Source of the DNA: Haemophilus haemolyticus
GTDB taxonomy: Bacteria; Pseudomonadota; Gammaproteobacteria; Enterobacterales; Pasteurellaceae
Length of the DNA: 64,000 nt
Reading direction: 5' to 3'
NCBI RefSeq assembly: GCF_001679045.1
Contig: NZ_LYCK01000012.1
Span: 1-64,000 of the forward strand
Below are positions 1 to 7,706 of this stretch, in pieces (within the stretch, counting starts at the first letter, position 1; each line of letters opens with the position of its first letter). A program made the position numbers and the translations under genes. The notes under the pieces were generated by a model. The model worked only from the letters and a program-made list of their open reading frames with translations. It did not search any database and was not told where the DNA came from.

Positions 1-1
1 C

Positions 2-37
2 CGCCAGGTTACCAAATACATAAATAAAGCAGAGTAG
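2..37 (+). CDS. Possible C-terminal tail of an upstream gene (recG?)
   Basis: An open frame from base 2 ends RQVTKYINKAE-stop just before a strong terminator. Another frame (1-27) ends PPGYQIHK-stop, so the frame is not certain. In H. influenzae, as I remember it, recG lies directly upstream of metR, and RecG proteins end in a similar Tyr/Ala-containing tail. The assignment rests on position only. Confidence 0.25.
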   Translation, partial: RQVTKYINKAE

Positions 38-50
38 AATAAAAGATAAG

Positions 51-80
51 AACCCCAGTTGAAAAGCTGGGGTTTTTGTT
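51..80 (+). terminator. Rho-independent terminator upstream of metR
   Basis: AACCCCAG (51-58) pairs with CTGGGGTT (67-74) around an 8-base loop and is followed by a T-rich run. It closes the transcript entering from the left edge and isolates metR. Confidence 0.85.
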
Positions 81-166
81 TTCTCTATAGAATATTAATT
101 CGAATATTTCGTATTTTAAGGTATTATATCTATCATCTAATTTTCTATTTTGTATGAATATTTTTA

Positions 167-1096
167 ATGAAACCAACCTTTCTAGAATTTAGACATCTTA
201 AAACTTTGTTAGCTTTAAAAGAGACTGGTAGTGTTTCTTTAGCAGCAAAGCGAGTATATCTAACTCAATCAGCCCTTTCTCACCAAATTAAATTAATAGA
301 AGAACAGTTTGGTTTACCTTTGTTTGAGCGTAAAAGTAATCCACTTCGTTTTACTTCGGCAGGAGAGCGTTTAATTCGTCTTGCTAATGAGGTAATGCCA
401 AAAGTTGTTGATGCTGAACGTGATCTTGCACGGGTTAAACATGGTGATGCGGGTCAGCTGAGAATAGCTGTGGAATGTCATACTTGTTTTGATTGGTTAA
501 TGCCAGCTATGGATGAATTTCGTCGGCATTGGGGGCTAGTTGAGTTGGATATTGTATCTGGTTTTCATACGGATCCTGTTGGTTTATTGCTGTCTCACCG
601 AGCCGATTGGGCGATAGTATCAGAAGTAGAGCATAATGATGATGTCATTTTTAAACCGCTCTTTTCTTATGAGATGGTTGGGATTTGCTCAAAAGATCAC
701 CCTTTAGCAGAAAAAGACATTTGGGATGCGGAAGATTTTGCAGATGAAACCTGGGTTACTTATCCAGTTCCTGATGATATGTTAGATCTATTGCGTAAAG
801 TGCTTAAACCAAAAGGCATTAATCCTACTCGCCGCACAACTGAATTGACTATTGCTATGATTCAATTAGTGGCGAGTCGTCGTGGCATTGCGACTATCCC
901 TTATTGGGCTGCGTTGCCTTATTTGGAAAAGGGTTATGTCGTGGCAAGAAAAGTCACAAAAGAAGGTTTATATAGCAATCTATATGCGGCGATTCGCAAA
1001 GAAGATGAATCCCTTTCTTATTTAGAAGATTTTTATCAAACCGTAAAAGCCCAAAGTTTTTCAACTTTACCTGGGCTATCTGTTTTAGATTTATAG
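167..1096 (+). CDS. metR: LysR-family transcriptional activator MetR
   Basis: LysR-type regulator of methionine and one-carbon genes; in enterobacteria homocysteine is the co-inducer and metE/metH are targets. At 309 aa it has the usual LysR length. Residues about 7-66 form the winged HTH (FRHLKTLLALKETGSVSLAA, then LTQSALSHQIK), and about 90-300 the substrate-binding-like effector domain. The ATG at 167 has no clear Shine-Dalgarno sequence. It lies 9 bases before azlC on the same strand, so the three genes may be co-transcribed. No met biosynthesis gene is in the window. The sequence closely resembles the H. influenzae MetR I remember. Confidence 0.88.
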   Translation: MKPTFLEFRHLKTLLALKETGSVSLAAKRVYLTQSALSHQIKLIEEQFGLPLFERKSNPLRFTSAGERLIRLANEVMPKVVDAERDLARVKHGDAGQLRIAVECHTCFDWLMPAMDEFRRHWGLVELDIVSGFHTDPVGLLLSHRADWAIVSEVEHNDDVIFKPLFSYEMVGICSKDHPLAEKDIWDAEDFADETWVTYPVPDDMLDLLRKVLKPKGINPTRRTTELTIAMIQLVASRRGIATIPYWAALPYLEKGYVVARKVTKEGLYSNLYAAIRKEDESLSYLEDFYQTVKAQSFSTLPGLSVLDL

Positions 1097-1105
1097 AAGT
1101 AATAA

Positions 1106-1840
1106 ATGAATTTTTCTCAACAAAATCAGCGGTCTCACCCTATTAGTGCGGCGGCTAAAGCAGCTTTTCCTTATAGTGCGCCAATGATTGCAGGATTTTT
1201 ATTTCTTGGTGTGGCGTATGGTATTTATATGAAGGCACTAGGTTTCGGATTTTTATATCCTACTTTAATGGCTTTATTTATTTATGCCGGTTCTGTTGAG
1301 TTTATTGCTGCTGGAGCACTTATCGCGCCTTTTTCTCCCATCAGTGTGTTATTAATTACCTTGATGATCAGTACTCGTCAGATTTTCTATGGCGTATCAA
1401 TGTTAGAAAAATATGGCGTACACATTGGTCATAAACGTTGGTATTTAATTACCACCCTTGTAGATGAATCTTTTTCTTTAAATTATATGGCTAAAATTCC
1501 ACCGCACTTAGATAAAGGTTGGTATATGTTTTTTGTAAGCTTATATTTGCATATTTATTGGGTGGTTGGCGCTGCAATTGGTAACTTATTTGGCTCTGTC
1601 TTACCTTTTGATTTAAAAGGTGTGGAATTCTCGATGACAGCTCTTTTCTTAGTCATTTTTGCAGAAAATTGGATAAAGGAAAAATCTCATGAAAGCTCTC
1701 TCTTAGGTTTAGGGATTGCATTAGCTTTTTTACTGATTGTAGGCAAAGAATATTTCTTAATTCCAACATTAATTGGTATCTGGTTAATTCTAACTATGCG
1801 TGGACCTAAATTAGACACAAAATTGGAGTCGCTAAAATGA
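1106..1840 (+). CDS. azlC: AzlC-family amino-acid exporter large subunit
   Basis: Inner-membrane protein of the AzlC/YgaZ family, the large subunit of branched-chain amino acid (and in E. coli L-methionine) exporters. The 244 aa contain several hydrophobic helices and the family signature region GVAYGIYMKALGFG near residues 35-50, then STRQIFYG at about 90. AGAAG lies upstream of the ATG. The stop codon overlaps the azlD start (ATGA, 1837-1840), implying translational coupling to its small partner. Placement behind metR suggests methionine or branched-chain amino acid efflux, but the substrate is inferred. One uptake sequence lies inside (1501-1509). Confidence 0.85.
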   Translation: MNFSQQNQRSHPISAAAKAAFPYSAPMIAGFLFLGVAYGIYMKALGFGFLYPTLMALFIYAGSVEFIAAGALIAPFSPISVLLITLMISTRQIFYGVSMLEKYGVHIGHKRWYLITTLVDESFSLNYMAKIPPHLDKGWYMFFVSLYLHIYWVVGAAIGNLFGSVLPFDLKGVEFSMTALFLVIFAENWIKEKSHESSLLGLGIALAFLLIVGKEYFLIPTLIGIWLILTMRGPKLDTKLESLK

Positions 1841-2166
1841 CACTTACAGAACAGATTATGACGATTGGAATTTGTGTGCTTACGGTGCAATTTACACGCT
1901 TATTGCCATTTTTTGTTTTTCCAGCTAATCGTCCTATTCCACAATATATTCGCTATCTTGGGAAAGTTTTACCTCCAGCTATGTTTGGTATGCTTGTAGT
2001 TTATTGCTATAAGAATATTGATGTTTTAACTGGTTATCATGGTATTCCTGATTTTCTTGCAGGCATAGTGGTGCTAGGGTTGCATTTTTGGAAGAAAAAT
2101 ATGTTTCTATCTATTGCTGTTGGTACGCTTTTCTATATGCTTTTAGTTCAACTTGTCTTTATTTAA
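1837..2166 (+). CDS. azlD: AzlD-family exporter small subunit
   Basis: Small (109 aa) membrane protein of the AzlD/YgaH family with about four hydrophobic segments (roughly residues 8-28, 42-62, 68-86, 90-108). It starts inside the azlC stop codon through a 4-base ATGA overlap, the usual arrangement for this two-component exporter. Its hallmark TRLLPFF stretch sits near residue 20. Together the pair is expected to form the branched-chain amino acid or methionine efflux permease in the inner membrane. Confidence 0.85.
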   Translation: MTLTEQIMTIGICVLTVQFTRLLPFFVFPANRPIPQYIRYLGKVLPPAMFGMLVVYCYKNIDVLTGYHGIPDFLAGIVVLGLHFWKKNMFLSIAVGTLFYMLLVQLVFI

Positions 2167-2235
2167 AATAAAATCATAACTTTCATTTATCTATAATCCT
2201 CTTGAATCTAAAGTTACTTCATAGTTTATAATCAA

Positions 2236-2263
2236 TCCAATTTCTAGAATGATAGAAATTGGA
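2236..2263. repeat. Perfect 10-bp inverted repeat downstream of azlD
   Basis: TCCAATTTCT (2236-2245) is exactly complementary to AGAAATTGGA (2254-2263) around an 8-base AT-rich loop. No T-run follows, so it is not a canonical terminator. It may stabilise or end the metR-azlCD transcript. Confidence 0.6.
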
Positions 2264-2382
2264 ATTGTAGTCATTACAAAAGATAGACCCTTGTTTTATT
2301 AAATTTCTTTATTGTTCATTGTTCGATCATCTAGATTACTAAAAGAATTTAGCCGGTGACAAAGTGCGGGTTGAGCGAGCTA

Positions 2383-2502
2383 ATGTTATCTAATTCCCCC
2401 AAATTGGATAAGCTTCCCAAGATTTTAGATGTGCGCACTCGTCCCGGCTTTTTATGCGCTAATGATGATAAAAATACCTTTATTCTTTGTAAGATAAAAT
2501 AA
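2383..2502 (+). CDS. Candidate 39-aa ORF in a 438-base gap (weak)
   Basis: The 2167-2604 gap between azlD and the next gene holds the 2236-2263 inverted repeat and this short frame, MLSNSPKLDKLPKILDVRTR..., ending in TAA. No convincing ribosome binding site precedes it and I recognise no family. A near-match uptake sequence (AAGTGCGGG) sits at about 2362. It could be the decayed tail of a lost gene. Nothing else is visible in the gap. Confidence 0.2.
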   Translation: MLSNSPKLDKLPKILDVRTRPGFLCANDDKNTFILCKIK

Positions 2503-2604
2503 TTTCCTCTTGCAATCGGTTGCTTTTTTTTCTGATCTTTTCCTTGTTTTAAAAATCTTTTATTATGACGCCCGTTTTTATTTTTAATCGAAGATAATAG
2601 AATT

Positions 2605-2838
2605 ATGGAATTGAATTTAGTTGAATTATTGGGCTATATCGCAACCTTTTTTGTTGCTGTATCATTTTTGTTTAAATCTATCGTACATCTACGCATAGTG
2701 AACAGCATTGGCGCAATTTTATTTGTTATCTATAGCGTAATTATCGCCGCCTATCCTGTGGCATTATTAAATGCATTTTTAGCCGTTGTGAATGTTTATC
2801 AACTTTGGAGATTAAGACAAGAAAAAGTCTCTAAATAA
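2605..2838 (+). CDS. Small inner-membrane protein, YgjV-like/CBU_0592-like
   Basis: 77 aa, almost entirely hydrophobic, with three predicted membrane segments (about residues 6-24, 30-48, 50-68) and a basic tail, RLRQEKVSK. It resembles the short membrane proteins related to the N-terminal part of YgjV. No enzymatic motif is visible and the function is unknown. It stands alone before a strong terminator. The spacing from the GA-rich sequence GAAGATA to the ATG is compatible with translation. Confidence 0.65.
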   Translation: MELNLVELLGYIATFFVAVSFLFKSIVHLRIVNSIGAILFVIYSVIIAAYPVALLNAFLAVVNVYQLWRLRQEKVSK

Positions 2839-2841
2839 AAG

Positions 2842-2875
2842 AAAAGCGTTGAATTAAATTTCAACGCTTTTTTTC
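2842..2875 (+). terminator. Rho-independent terminator
   Basis: AAAGCGTTGAA (2843-2853) and TTCAACGCTTT (2860-2870) form an 11-bp stem with a 6-base loop, followed by T's. It ends the small membrane protein gene. Confidence 0.9.
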
Positions 2876-2878
2876 TGG

Positions 2879-2909
2879 AAAAGTGCGGTGAAATTTCACC
2901 GCATTTTGT
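2879..2909 (-). terminator. Uptake-sequence palindrome, probable prfC terminator
   Basis: TGCGGTGAAATTTCACCGCA (2884-2903) is a perfect 20-base palindrome containing one exact uptake sequence (2881-2889) and a degenerate inverted copy. Read on the minus strand it is followed by ACTTTT, fitting a terminator for prfC, which ends five bases away. Confidence 0.7.
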
Positions 2910-2913
2910 CATT

Positions 2914-4497
2914 TTAATGTTCACGAGTTTTGTAAAAAACGACATCAGGATAACGTTCTTGAGCTAAATTCAGATTTACCATTGTTGGCGCAATATAGGT
3001 TAAGTTATCTCCACCATCTAAAGCTAAATTTTGCTCATTTTTGCGCTTAAATTCTTCGAATTTTTTCGCATCGGCACATTCCACCCAGCGTGCGGTTGCA
3101 ACGTTCACATTTTCATAAATCGCTTCTACGTTATATTCAGTTTTTAGACGAGAAACTACCACATCAAACTGCAAGACACCCACGGCACCAACGATTAAAT
3201 CGTTATTCATTAATGGGCGAAATACCTGAACAGCACCTTCTTCTGAAAGTTGTACTAAACCTTTAAGTAATTGTTTTTGTTTGAGTGGATCTCTCAAGCG
3301 AATACGGCGGAATAGTTCTGGAGCAAAGTTTGGAATCCCCGTAAATTTCAAGGTTTCACCTTGCGTAAAGGTATCGCCAATTTGGATCGTACCGTGATTA
3401 TGTAAACCAATAATATCGCCAGCGTAAGCTTCTTCGGCGTGAGCTCGGTCGCCAGCCATAAAGGTGAGTGCGTCAGAAATCACTACATCTTTACCAATTC
3501 GAACATGTTTTAGTTTCATGCCTTTTTCATATTTGCCTGAAACGACGCGCATAAAGGCAACACGGTCGCGGTGTTTTGGATCCATATTAGCTTGAATTTT
3601 AAATACGAAACCACTGAATTTTTCTTCTGAACTTTCGACTGTTCTTGTATCAGCTTGACGAGATTGTGGTTTTGGCGCCCATTGTGTTAAACCATCAAGG
3701 AAATGATCCACACCGAAGTTACCTAATGCTGTTCCGAAAAATACAGGCGTAAGTTCACCTTTAATGAAGGCATCATGTTCAAATTCGTTACTTGCGCCTT
3801 GCACTAATTCCAATTCATCACGAAGTTGTTGTGCTAAATCATCGCCAACAGCAGCATCTAATTCTGGGCTATTTAAACCTTTCACAATACGAACTTCTTG
3901 AATGGTTGAGCCTTGACCAGATTGATAAAGATAGGTTTCATCTTTAGCGATATGATAAACGCCTTTAAATAATTTTCCGCAACCAATCGGCCATGTAATT
4001 GGCGCACAACGAATTTTCAGAATATTTTCTACTTCATCTAATAATTCCATCGGATCGCGAATATCGCGGTCGAGTTTGTTCATGAAGGTGATGATTGGCG
4101 TATCACGTAAGCGAGTTACTTCCATTAGTTTAATTGTACGTTCTTCAACCCCTTTTGCTGAGTCGATAACCATTAAACAGCTATCCACAGCGGTTAAAGT
4201 GCGGTAAGTATCTTCAGAGAAATCTTCGTGCCCCGGAGTATCAAGTAAGTTCACCAAGCAATCATTATAAGGAAATTGCATCACGGAAGTGGTAATCGAA
4301 ATCCCACGTTGTTTTTCCATTTCCATCCAGTCGGATTTGGCATGCGCAGTCGAGCCTTTGCCTTTTACAGAACCAGCTGTTTGAATTGCATTTCCGTATA
4401 AAAGTACTTTTTCGGTGATGGTTGTTTTACCTGCATCGGGGTGGGAAATAATCGCAAAAGTGCGACGTTTATTAACTTCTTCTAATGGATAACTCAT
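2914..4497 (-). CDS. prfC: Peptide chain release factor 3
   Basis: GTPase that recycles RF1/RF2 from the ribosome after peptide release. With the ATG at 4497 it is 527 aa, as in E. coli (529). The G domain shows G1 SHPDAGKT (18-25), the G3 DTPGH (86-90) and G4 NKLD (140-143), followed by the domain-2 barrel and the C-terminal RF3 domain ending in the conserved TREH. A TTG start 18 bases upstream is open, but the ATG has GAAGAAG at good spacing and matches the family N-terminus [14 protein letters not shown]. An uptake sequence lies inside (4197-4205). Confidence 0.97.
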   Translation of the reverse strand: MSYPLEEVNKRRTFAIISHPDAGKTTITEKVLLYGNAIQTAGSVKGKGSTAHAKSDWMEMEKQRGISITTSVMQFPYNDCLVNLLDTPGHEDFSEDTYRTLTAVDSCLMVIDSAKGVEERTIKLMEVTRLRDTPIITFMNKLDRDIRDPMELLDEVENILKIRCAPITWPIGCGKLFKGVYHIAKDETYLYQSGQGSTIQEVRIVKGLNSPELDAAVGDDLAQQLRDELELVQGASNEFEHDAFIKGELTPVFFGTALGNFGVDHFLDGLTQWAPKPQSRQADTRTVESSEEKFSGFVFKIQANMDPKHRDRVAFMRVVSGKYEKGMKLKHVRIGKDVVISDALTFMAGDRAHAEEAYAGDIIGLHNHGTIQIGDTFTQGETLKFTGIPNFAPELFRRIRLRDPLKQKQLLKGLVQLSEEGAVQVFRPLMNNDLIVGAVGVLQFDVVVSRLKTEYNVEAIYENVNVATARWVECADAKKFEEFKRKNEQNLALDGGDNLTYIAPTMVNLNLAQERYPDVVFYKTREH

Positions 4498-4610
4498 TGT
4501 TTCTTCTTCGTTCAATTAAAAATGTGGGCTATTTTCGCTGATTTTAGGTTTTTGCTCAAACGAATTTGTAAATAAAGTGCGGTTGGTTTTCTTAGAAAAA
4601 TTGGTCTGCT

Positions 4611-4639
4611 TTGTATAAAGACAAATTTTCGCTTATACT
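4611..4639 (+). promoter_or_regulatory. Probable fabI promoter
   Basis: TTGTAT (4611-4616), a 17-base spacer and TATACT (4634-4639) sit 37 bases before the fabI start. The -10 is good and the -35 weak. TATAGGAAAA at about 4662-4671 supplies the ribosome binding site. Confidence 0.6.
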
Positions 4640-4675
4640 ACTCAAGTTTTTTACGCTAACAATATAGGAAAAATT

Positions 4676-5464
4676 ATGGGTTTCTTAACAGGTAAACGCA
4701 TTTTAGTAACCGGTCTTGCAAGCAATCGTTCTATCGCTTACGGGATCGCAAAATCAATGAAAGAACAAGGTGCAGAACTTGCTTTCACTTATTTAAACGA
4801 TAAATTACAACCGCGCGTAGAAGAATTTGCCAAAGAATTTGGTTCTGATATCGTGCTTCCTTTAGATGTGGCAACCGATGAAAGCATCCAAAACTGCTTT
4901 GCAGAATTAAGCAAACGTTGGGACAAATTTGATGGTTTCGTACACGCTATCGCATTCGCACCAGGCGATCAATTAGATGGCGATTATGTCAATGCGGCAA
5001 CACGTGAAGGTTACCGTATTGCTCACGATATTAGCGCATACAGCTTCGTTGCAATGGCACAAGCAGCTCGCCCTTACTTAAATCCAAATGCTGCATTATT
5101 AACGTTATCTTACTTAGGTGCAGAACGTGCAATTCCTAACTACAATGTTATGTGTTTAGCGAAAGCGTCTCTTGAAGCAGCAACTCGCGTGATGGCTGCT
5201 GATTTAGGTAAAGAAGGTATTCGTGTGAATGCGATCTCTGCTGGTCCAATCCGCACTTTAGCAGCATCAGGTATTAAAAACTTCAAGAAAATGCTTTCTA
5301 CCTTTGAGAAAACCGCTGCATTACGTCGTACAGTTACTATCGAAGATGTGGGTAACTCAGCGGCATTTTTATGCTCTGATTTAGCATCGGGTATTACTGG
5401 TGAAATCGTTCATGTTGATGCAGGTTTCAGCATCACCGCAATGGGCGAATTAGGCGAAGAATAA
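4676..5464 (+). CDS. fabI: Enoyl-[acyl-carrier-protein] reductase (NADH)
   Basis: Short-chain dehydrogenase that performs the last step of each fatty-acid elongation cycle in the cytoplasm; target of triclosan and diazaborines. 262 aa, as in E. coli. The NAD-binding loop [11 protein letters not shown] is at 13-23 and the catalytic pair Tyr156/Lys163 (YNVMCLAK) is in place. Two positions differ from the E. coli enzyme as I remember it: Ala93 where E. coli has Gly93 (a triclosan/diazaborine resistance site) and Cys160 where E. coli has Gly. It is monocistronic, with its own promoter and terminator. Confidence 0.97.
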   Translation: MGFLTGKRILVTGLASNRSIAYGIAKSMKEQGAELAFTYLNDKLQPRVEEFAKEFGSDIVLPLDVATDESIQNCFAELSKRWDKFDGFVHAIAFAPGDQLDGDYVNAATREGYRIAHDISAYSFVAMAQAARPYLNPNAALLTLSYLGAERAIPNYNVMCLAKASLEAATRVMAADLGKEGIRVNAISAGPIRTLAASGIKNFKKMLSTFEKTAALRRTVTIEDVGNSAAFLCSDLASGITGEIVHVDAGFSITAMGELGEE

Positions 5465-5484
5465 TTTTTCTTACATTCTTTTTT

Positions 5485-5518
5485 AGGCAGGCTTTTCAGT
5501 CTGCCTTTTCTCTTTTTT
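5485..5518 (+). terminator. fabI terminator
   Basis: AGGCAG (5485-5490) pairs with CTGCCT (5501-5506) around a 10-base loop, followed by T-rich sequence, in the gap before rnb. Confidence 0.75.
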
Positions 5519-5529
5519 AAAATATAACT

Positions 5530-7509
5530 ATGTTTCAAGATAATCCTTTACTCGCACAGCTTAAACAACAAATCCACGACAGCAAAGAGTATGTAGAAGG
5601 CGTGGTAAAAAGCACAGATAAAGCCTATGGTTTTTTAGAGTGCGATAAGAAAACCTATTTCATCGCGCCGCCTTCAATGAAAAAGGTGATGCACGGTGAC
5701 AAAATCAAAGCCACTATTGAAAAGCAAGGTGATAAAGAACAAGCTGAGCCGGAATCCTTAATTGAGCCAATGTTGACACGTTTCATTGCAAAAGTGCGGT
5801 TTAATAAAGACAAGAAATTGCAAGTTTTGGTTGATCATCCAAGTATTAACCAACCCATTGGCGCACAACAAGCTAAATCCATAAAAGAAGAATTACAAGA
5901 AGGCGATTGGGTGGTTGCTAATTTAAAAACTCACCCATTACGTGATGATCGCTTTTTCTATGCCACTATTAATCAGTTTATTTGCCGAGCTGATGATGAA
6001 TTTGCCCCTTGGTGGGTAACATTGGCACGTCATGAGCAATCTCGTTATCCTGTGCAAGGCGCTGAAAGTTATGAAATGTTAGATCAACAAACCCGTGAAG
6101 ATCTGACCGCACTTCATTTTGTGACGATTGACTCTGAAAGCACAATGGATATGGACGATGCCTTATATATTGAGCCTATCGAACAAAATGGTGAACAAAC
6201 AGGTTGGAAATTAGTTGTCGCGATTGCGGATCCAACCGCTTATATTGCATTAGATTCTCAAATTGAAAAAGATGCGAAACAGCGTTGTTTCACCAATTAT
6301 TTGCCAGGCTTTAACATCCCAATGTTGCCACGCGAATTATCTGATGAATTATGTTCGTTAATCGCAAATGAAATGCGTCCAGCCCTTGTTTGTTATATCG
6401 AAACGGATCTTGAAGGCAATATCACGGCTAAACCGTATTTTGTTTCGGCTTATGTTCAATCTAAAGCGAAATTAGTCTATAACAAGATCTCAGATTATTT
6501 AGAACAAGTGCCTGATGCATGGCAGCCGGAAACACCAAAAATCGCACAGCAAATTGATTGGTTACATCAATTTACCAAAGCGCGTATTCAATGGCGTAAA
6601 ACGCATTCTCTTTTATTTAAAGAGAAACCGGATTACTCCTTTATTCTCGCTGAAAATGGCAAAGTGAAAGAAATTAAAGCGGAATATCGTCGTATTGCAA
6701 ATCAAATCGTGGAAGAATCCATGATTATCGCCAATATCTGTGCTGCACAATTCTTAGCTGAGCAAGCGCAAACTGGTATTTTTAATACACACTCTGGGTT
6801 TGATAAGAAATTCTTAGAAAACGCGCATAATTTCTTAATGGCAAATTTAGCTAATGAAGAAAATCAAGCCGAGCTTGCTGAGCGTTATTCGGTAGAAAAT
6901 TTGGCAACCTTAAAAGGCTATTGCCAAATGCGTCATGATATTGAACCAATTGAAGGTGACTATTTAGAATTCCGTTTACGTCGTTATTTAACCTTTGCGG
7001 AATTTAAATCGGAACTTGCTCCACATTTTGGTCTTGGATTAGAAGGTTATGCAACTTGGACATCGCCTATCCGTAAATATTCCGATATGGTGAACCATCG
7101 CTTAATTAAAGCTGTGCTCACACAACAAGCTTGTGAAAAACCACAAGATGAAGTCCTTGCTCGCTTACAAGAAGCGCGTCGTCAAAATCGCTTGGTTGAG
7201 CGTGATATCGCAGACTGGTTATATTGTCGCTATCTTGCTGATAAAGTCGCAGAAAATGCTGAATTTGATGCAGAAGTGCAAGATGTGATGCGTGGTGGTT
7301 TACGGGTTCAATTATTAGAAAATGGGGCATCCATGTTCGTACCAGCTTCTACATTACATCCGAATAAAGATGAAATGCAAGTGAATGCTGATGAATTGGC
7401 ACTGTATATTCAAGGGGAACGCCGTTACAAAATCGGGGATTTAGTGAAAGTAAAACTCACCGAAGTTCTAGAGGAAACTCGTAGTATTATCGGTCAGTTA
7501 ATCATTTAA
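5530..7509 (+). CDS. rnb: Exoribonuclease II
   Basis: Processive 3'-5' single-strand exoribonuclease of mRNA decay. 659 aa, near the E. coli 644. Two cold-shock domains occupy about residues 20-170, the RNB catalytic domain about 190-525 and an S1 domain about 560-645. The catalytic acidic cluster DSESTMDMDD (201-210) places Asp201, 207, 209 and 210 as in E. coli. The gene starts 24 bases after the base of the fabI terminator stem, without a strong Shine-Dalgarno sequence. Two uptake sequences lie inside (5792-5800 and 6106-6114). The latter is the last exact copy before an 8.8-kb stretch without one. Confidence 0.96.
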   Translation: MFQDNPLLAQLKQQIHDSKEYVEGVVKSTDKAYGFLECDKKTYFIAPPSMKKVMHGDKIKATIEKQGDKEQAEPESLIEPMLTRFIAKVRFNKDKKLQVLVDHPSINQPIGAQQAKSIKEELQEGDWVVANLKTHPLRDDRFFYATINQFICRADDEFAPWWVTLARHEQSRYPVQGAESYEMLDQQTREDLTALHFVTIDSESTMDMDDALYIEPIEQNGEQTGWKLVVAIADPTAYIALDSQIEKDAKQRCFTNYLPGFNIPMLPRELSDELCSLIANEMRPALVCYIETDLEGNITAKPYFVSAYVQSKAKLVYNKISDYLEQVPDAWQPETPKIAQQIDWLHQFTKARIQWRKTHSLLFKEKPDYSFILAENGKVKEIKAEYRRIANQIVEESMIIANICAAQFLAEQAQTGIFNTHSGFDKKFLENAHNFLMANLANEENQAELAERYSVENLATLKGYCQMRHDIEPIEGDYLEFRLRRYLTFAEFKSELAPHFGLGLEGYATWTSPIRKYSDMVNHRLIKAVLTQQACEKPQDEVLARLQEARRQNRLVERDIADWLYCRYLADKVAENAEFDAEVQDVMRGGLRVQLLENGASMFVPASTLHPNKDEMQVNADELALYIQGERRYKIGDLVKVKLTEVLEETRSIIGQLII

Positions 7510-7535
7510 TGACCACTTCCCTTCTAATACTACAA

Positions 7536-7570
7536 ATACCGCTCGTTACACAACGGGCGGTATTTTTTTA
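7536..7570 (+). terminator. rnb terminator
   Basis: ATACCGC (7536-7542) pairs with GCGGTAT (7557-7563), the stem being extended inward by CGTT/AACG, followed by seven T's. Confidence 0.9.
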
Positions 7571-7661
7571 TAGTACAGAAATTATGGAAATGTTTTCTAC
7601 GTTGATAGTATTTGTGGATAGATTAAAGATGAGCAATATCGATATAAGGTATTAATATGAT

Positions 7662-7685
7662 ATCCCCGCCTTAAAAAGCGGGGAT
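7662..7685 (-). terminator. GC-rich hairpin, likely end of the maltose-type operon
   Basis: ATCCCCGC (7662-7669) pairs with GCGGGGAT (7678-7685). It lies between convergent rnb and the permease gene. There is no clean T-run on either strand, so termination on the minus strand is inferred from position. Confidence 0.55.
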
Positions 7686-7706
7686 AAAATGAATGTTTAG
7701 GCTAAA

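Noticed and set aside
4498..4515. TTG start for prfC at 4515
   Set aside because: The ATG at 4497 has a better ribosome site and matches the conserved RF3 N-terminus.
7118..7330. 70-aa minus-strand frame inside rnb
   Set aside because: Antisense shadow of the S1/RNB coding region; composition follows the rnb codons.
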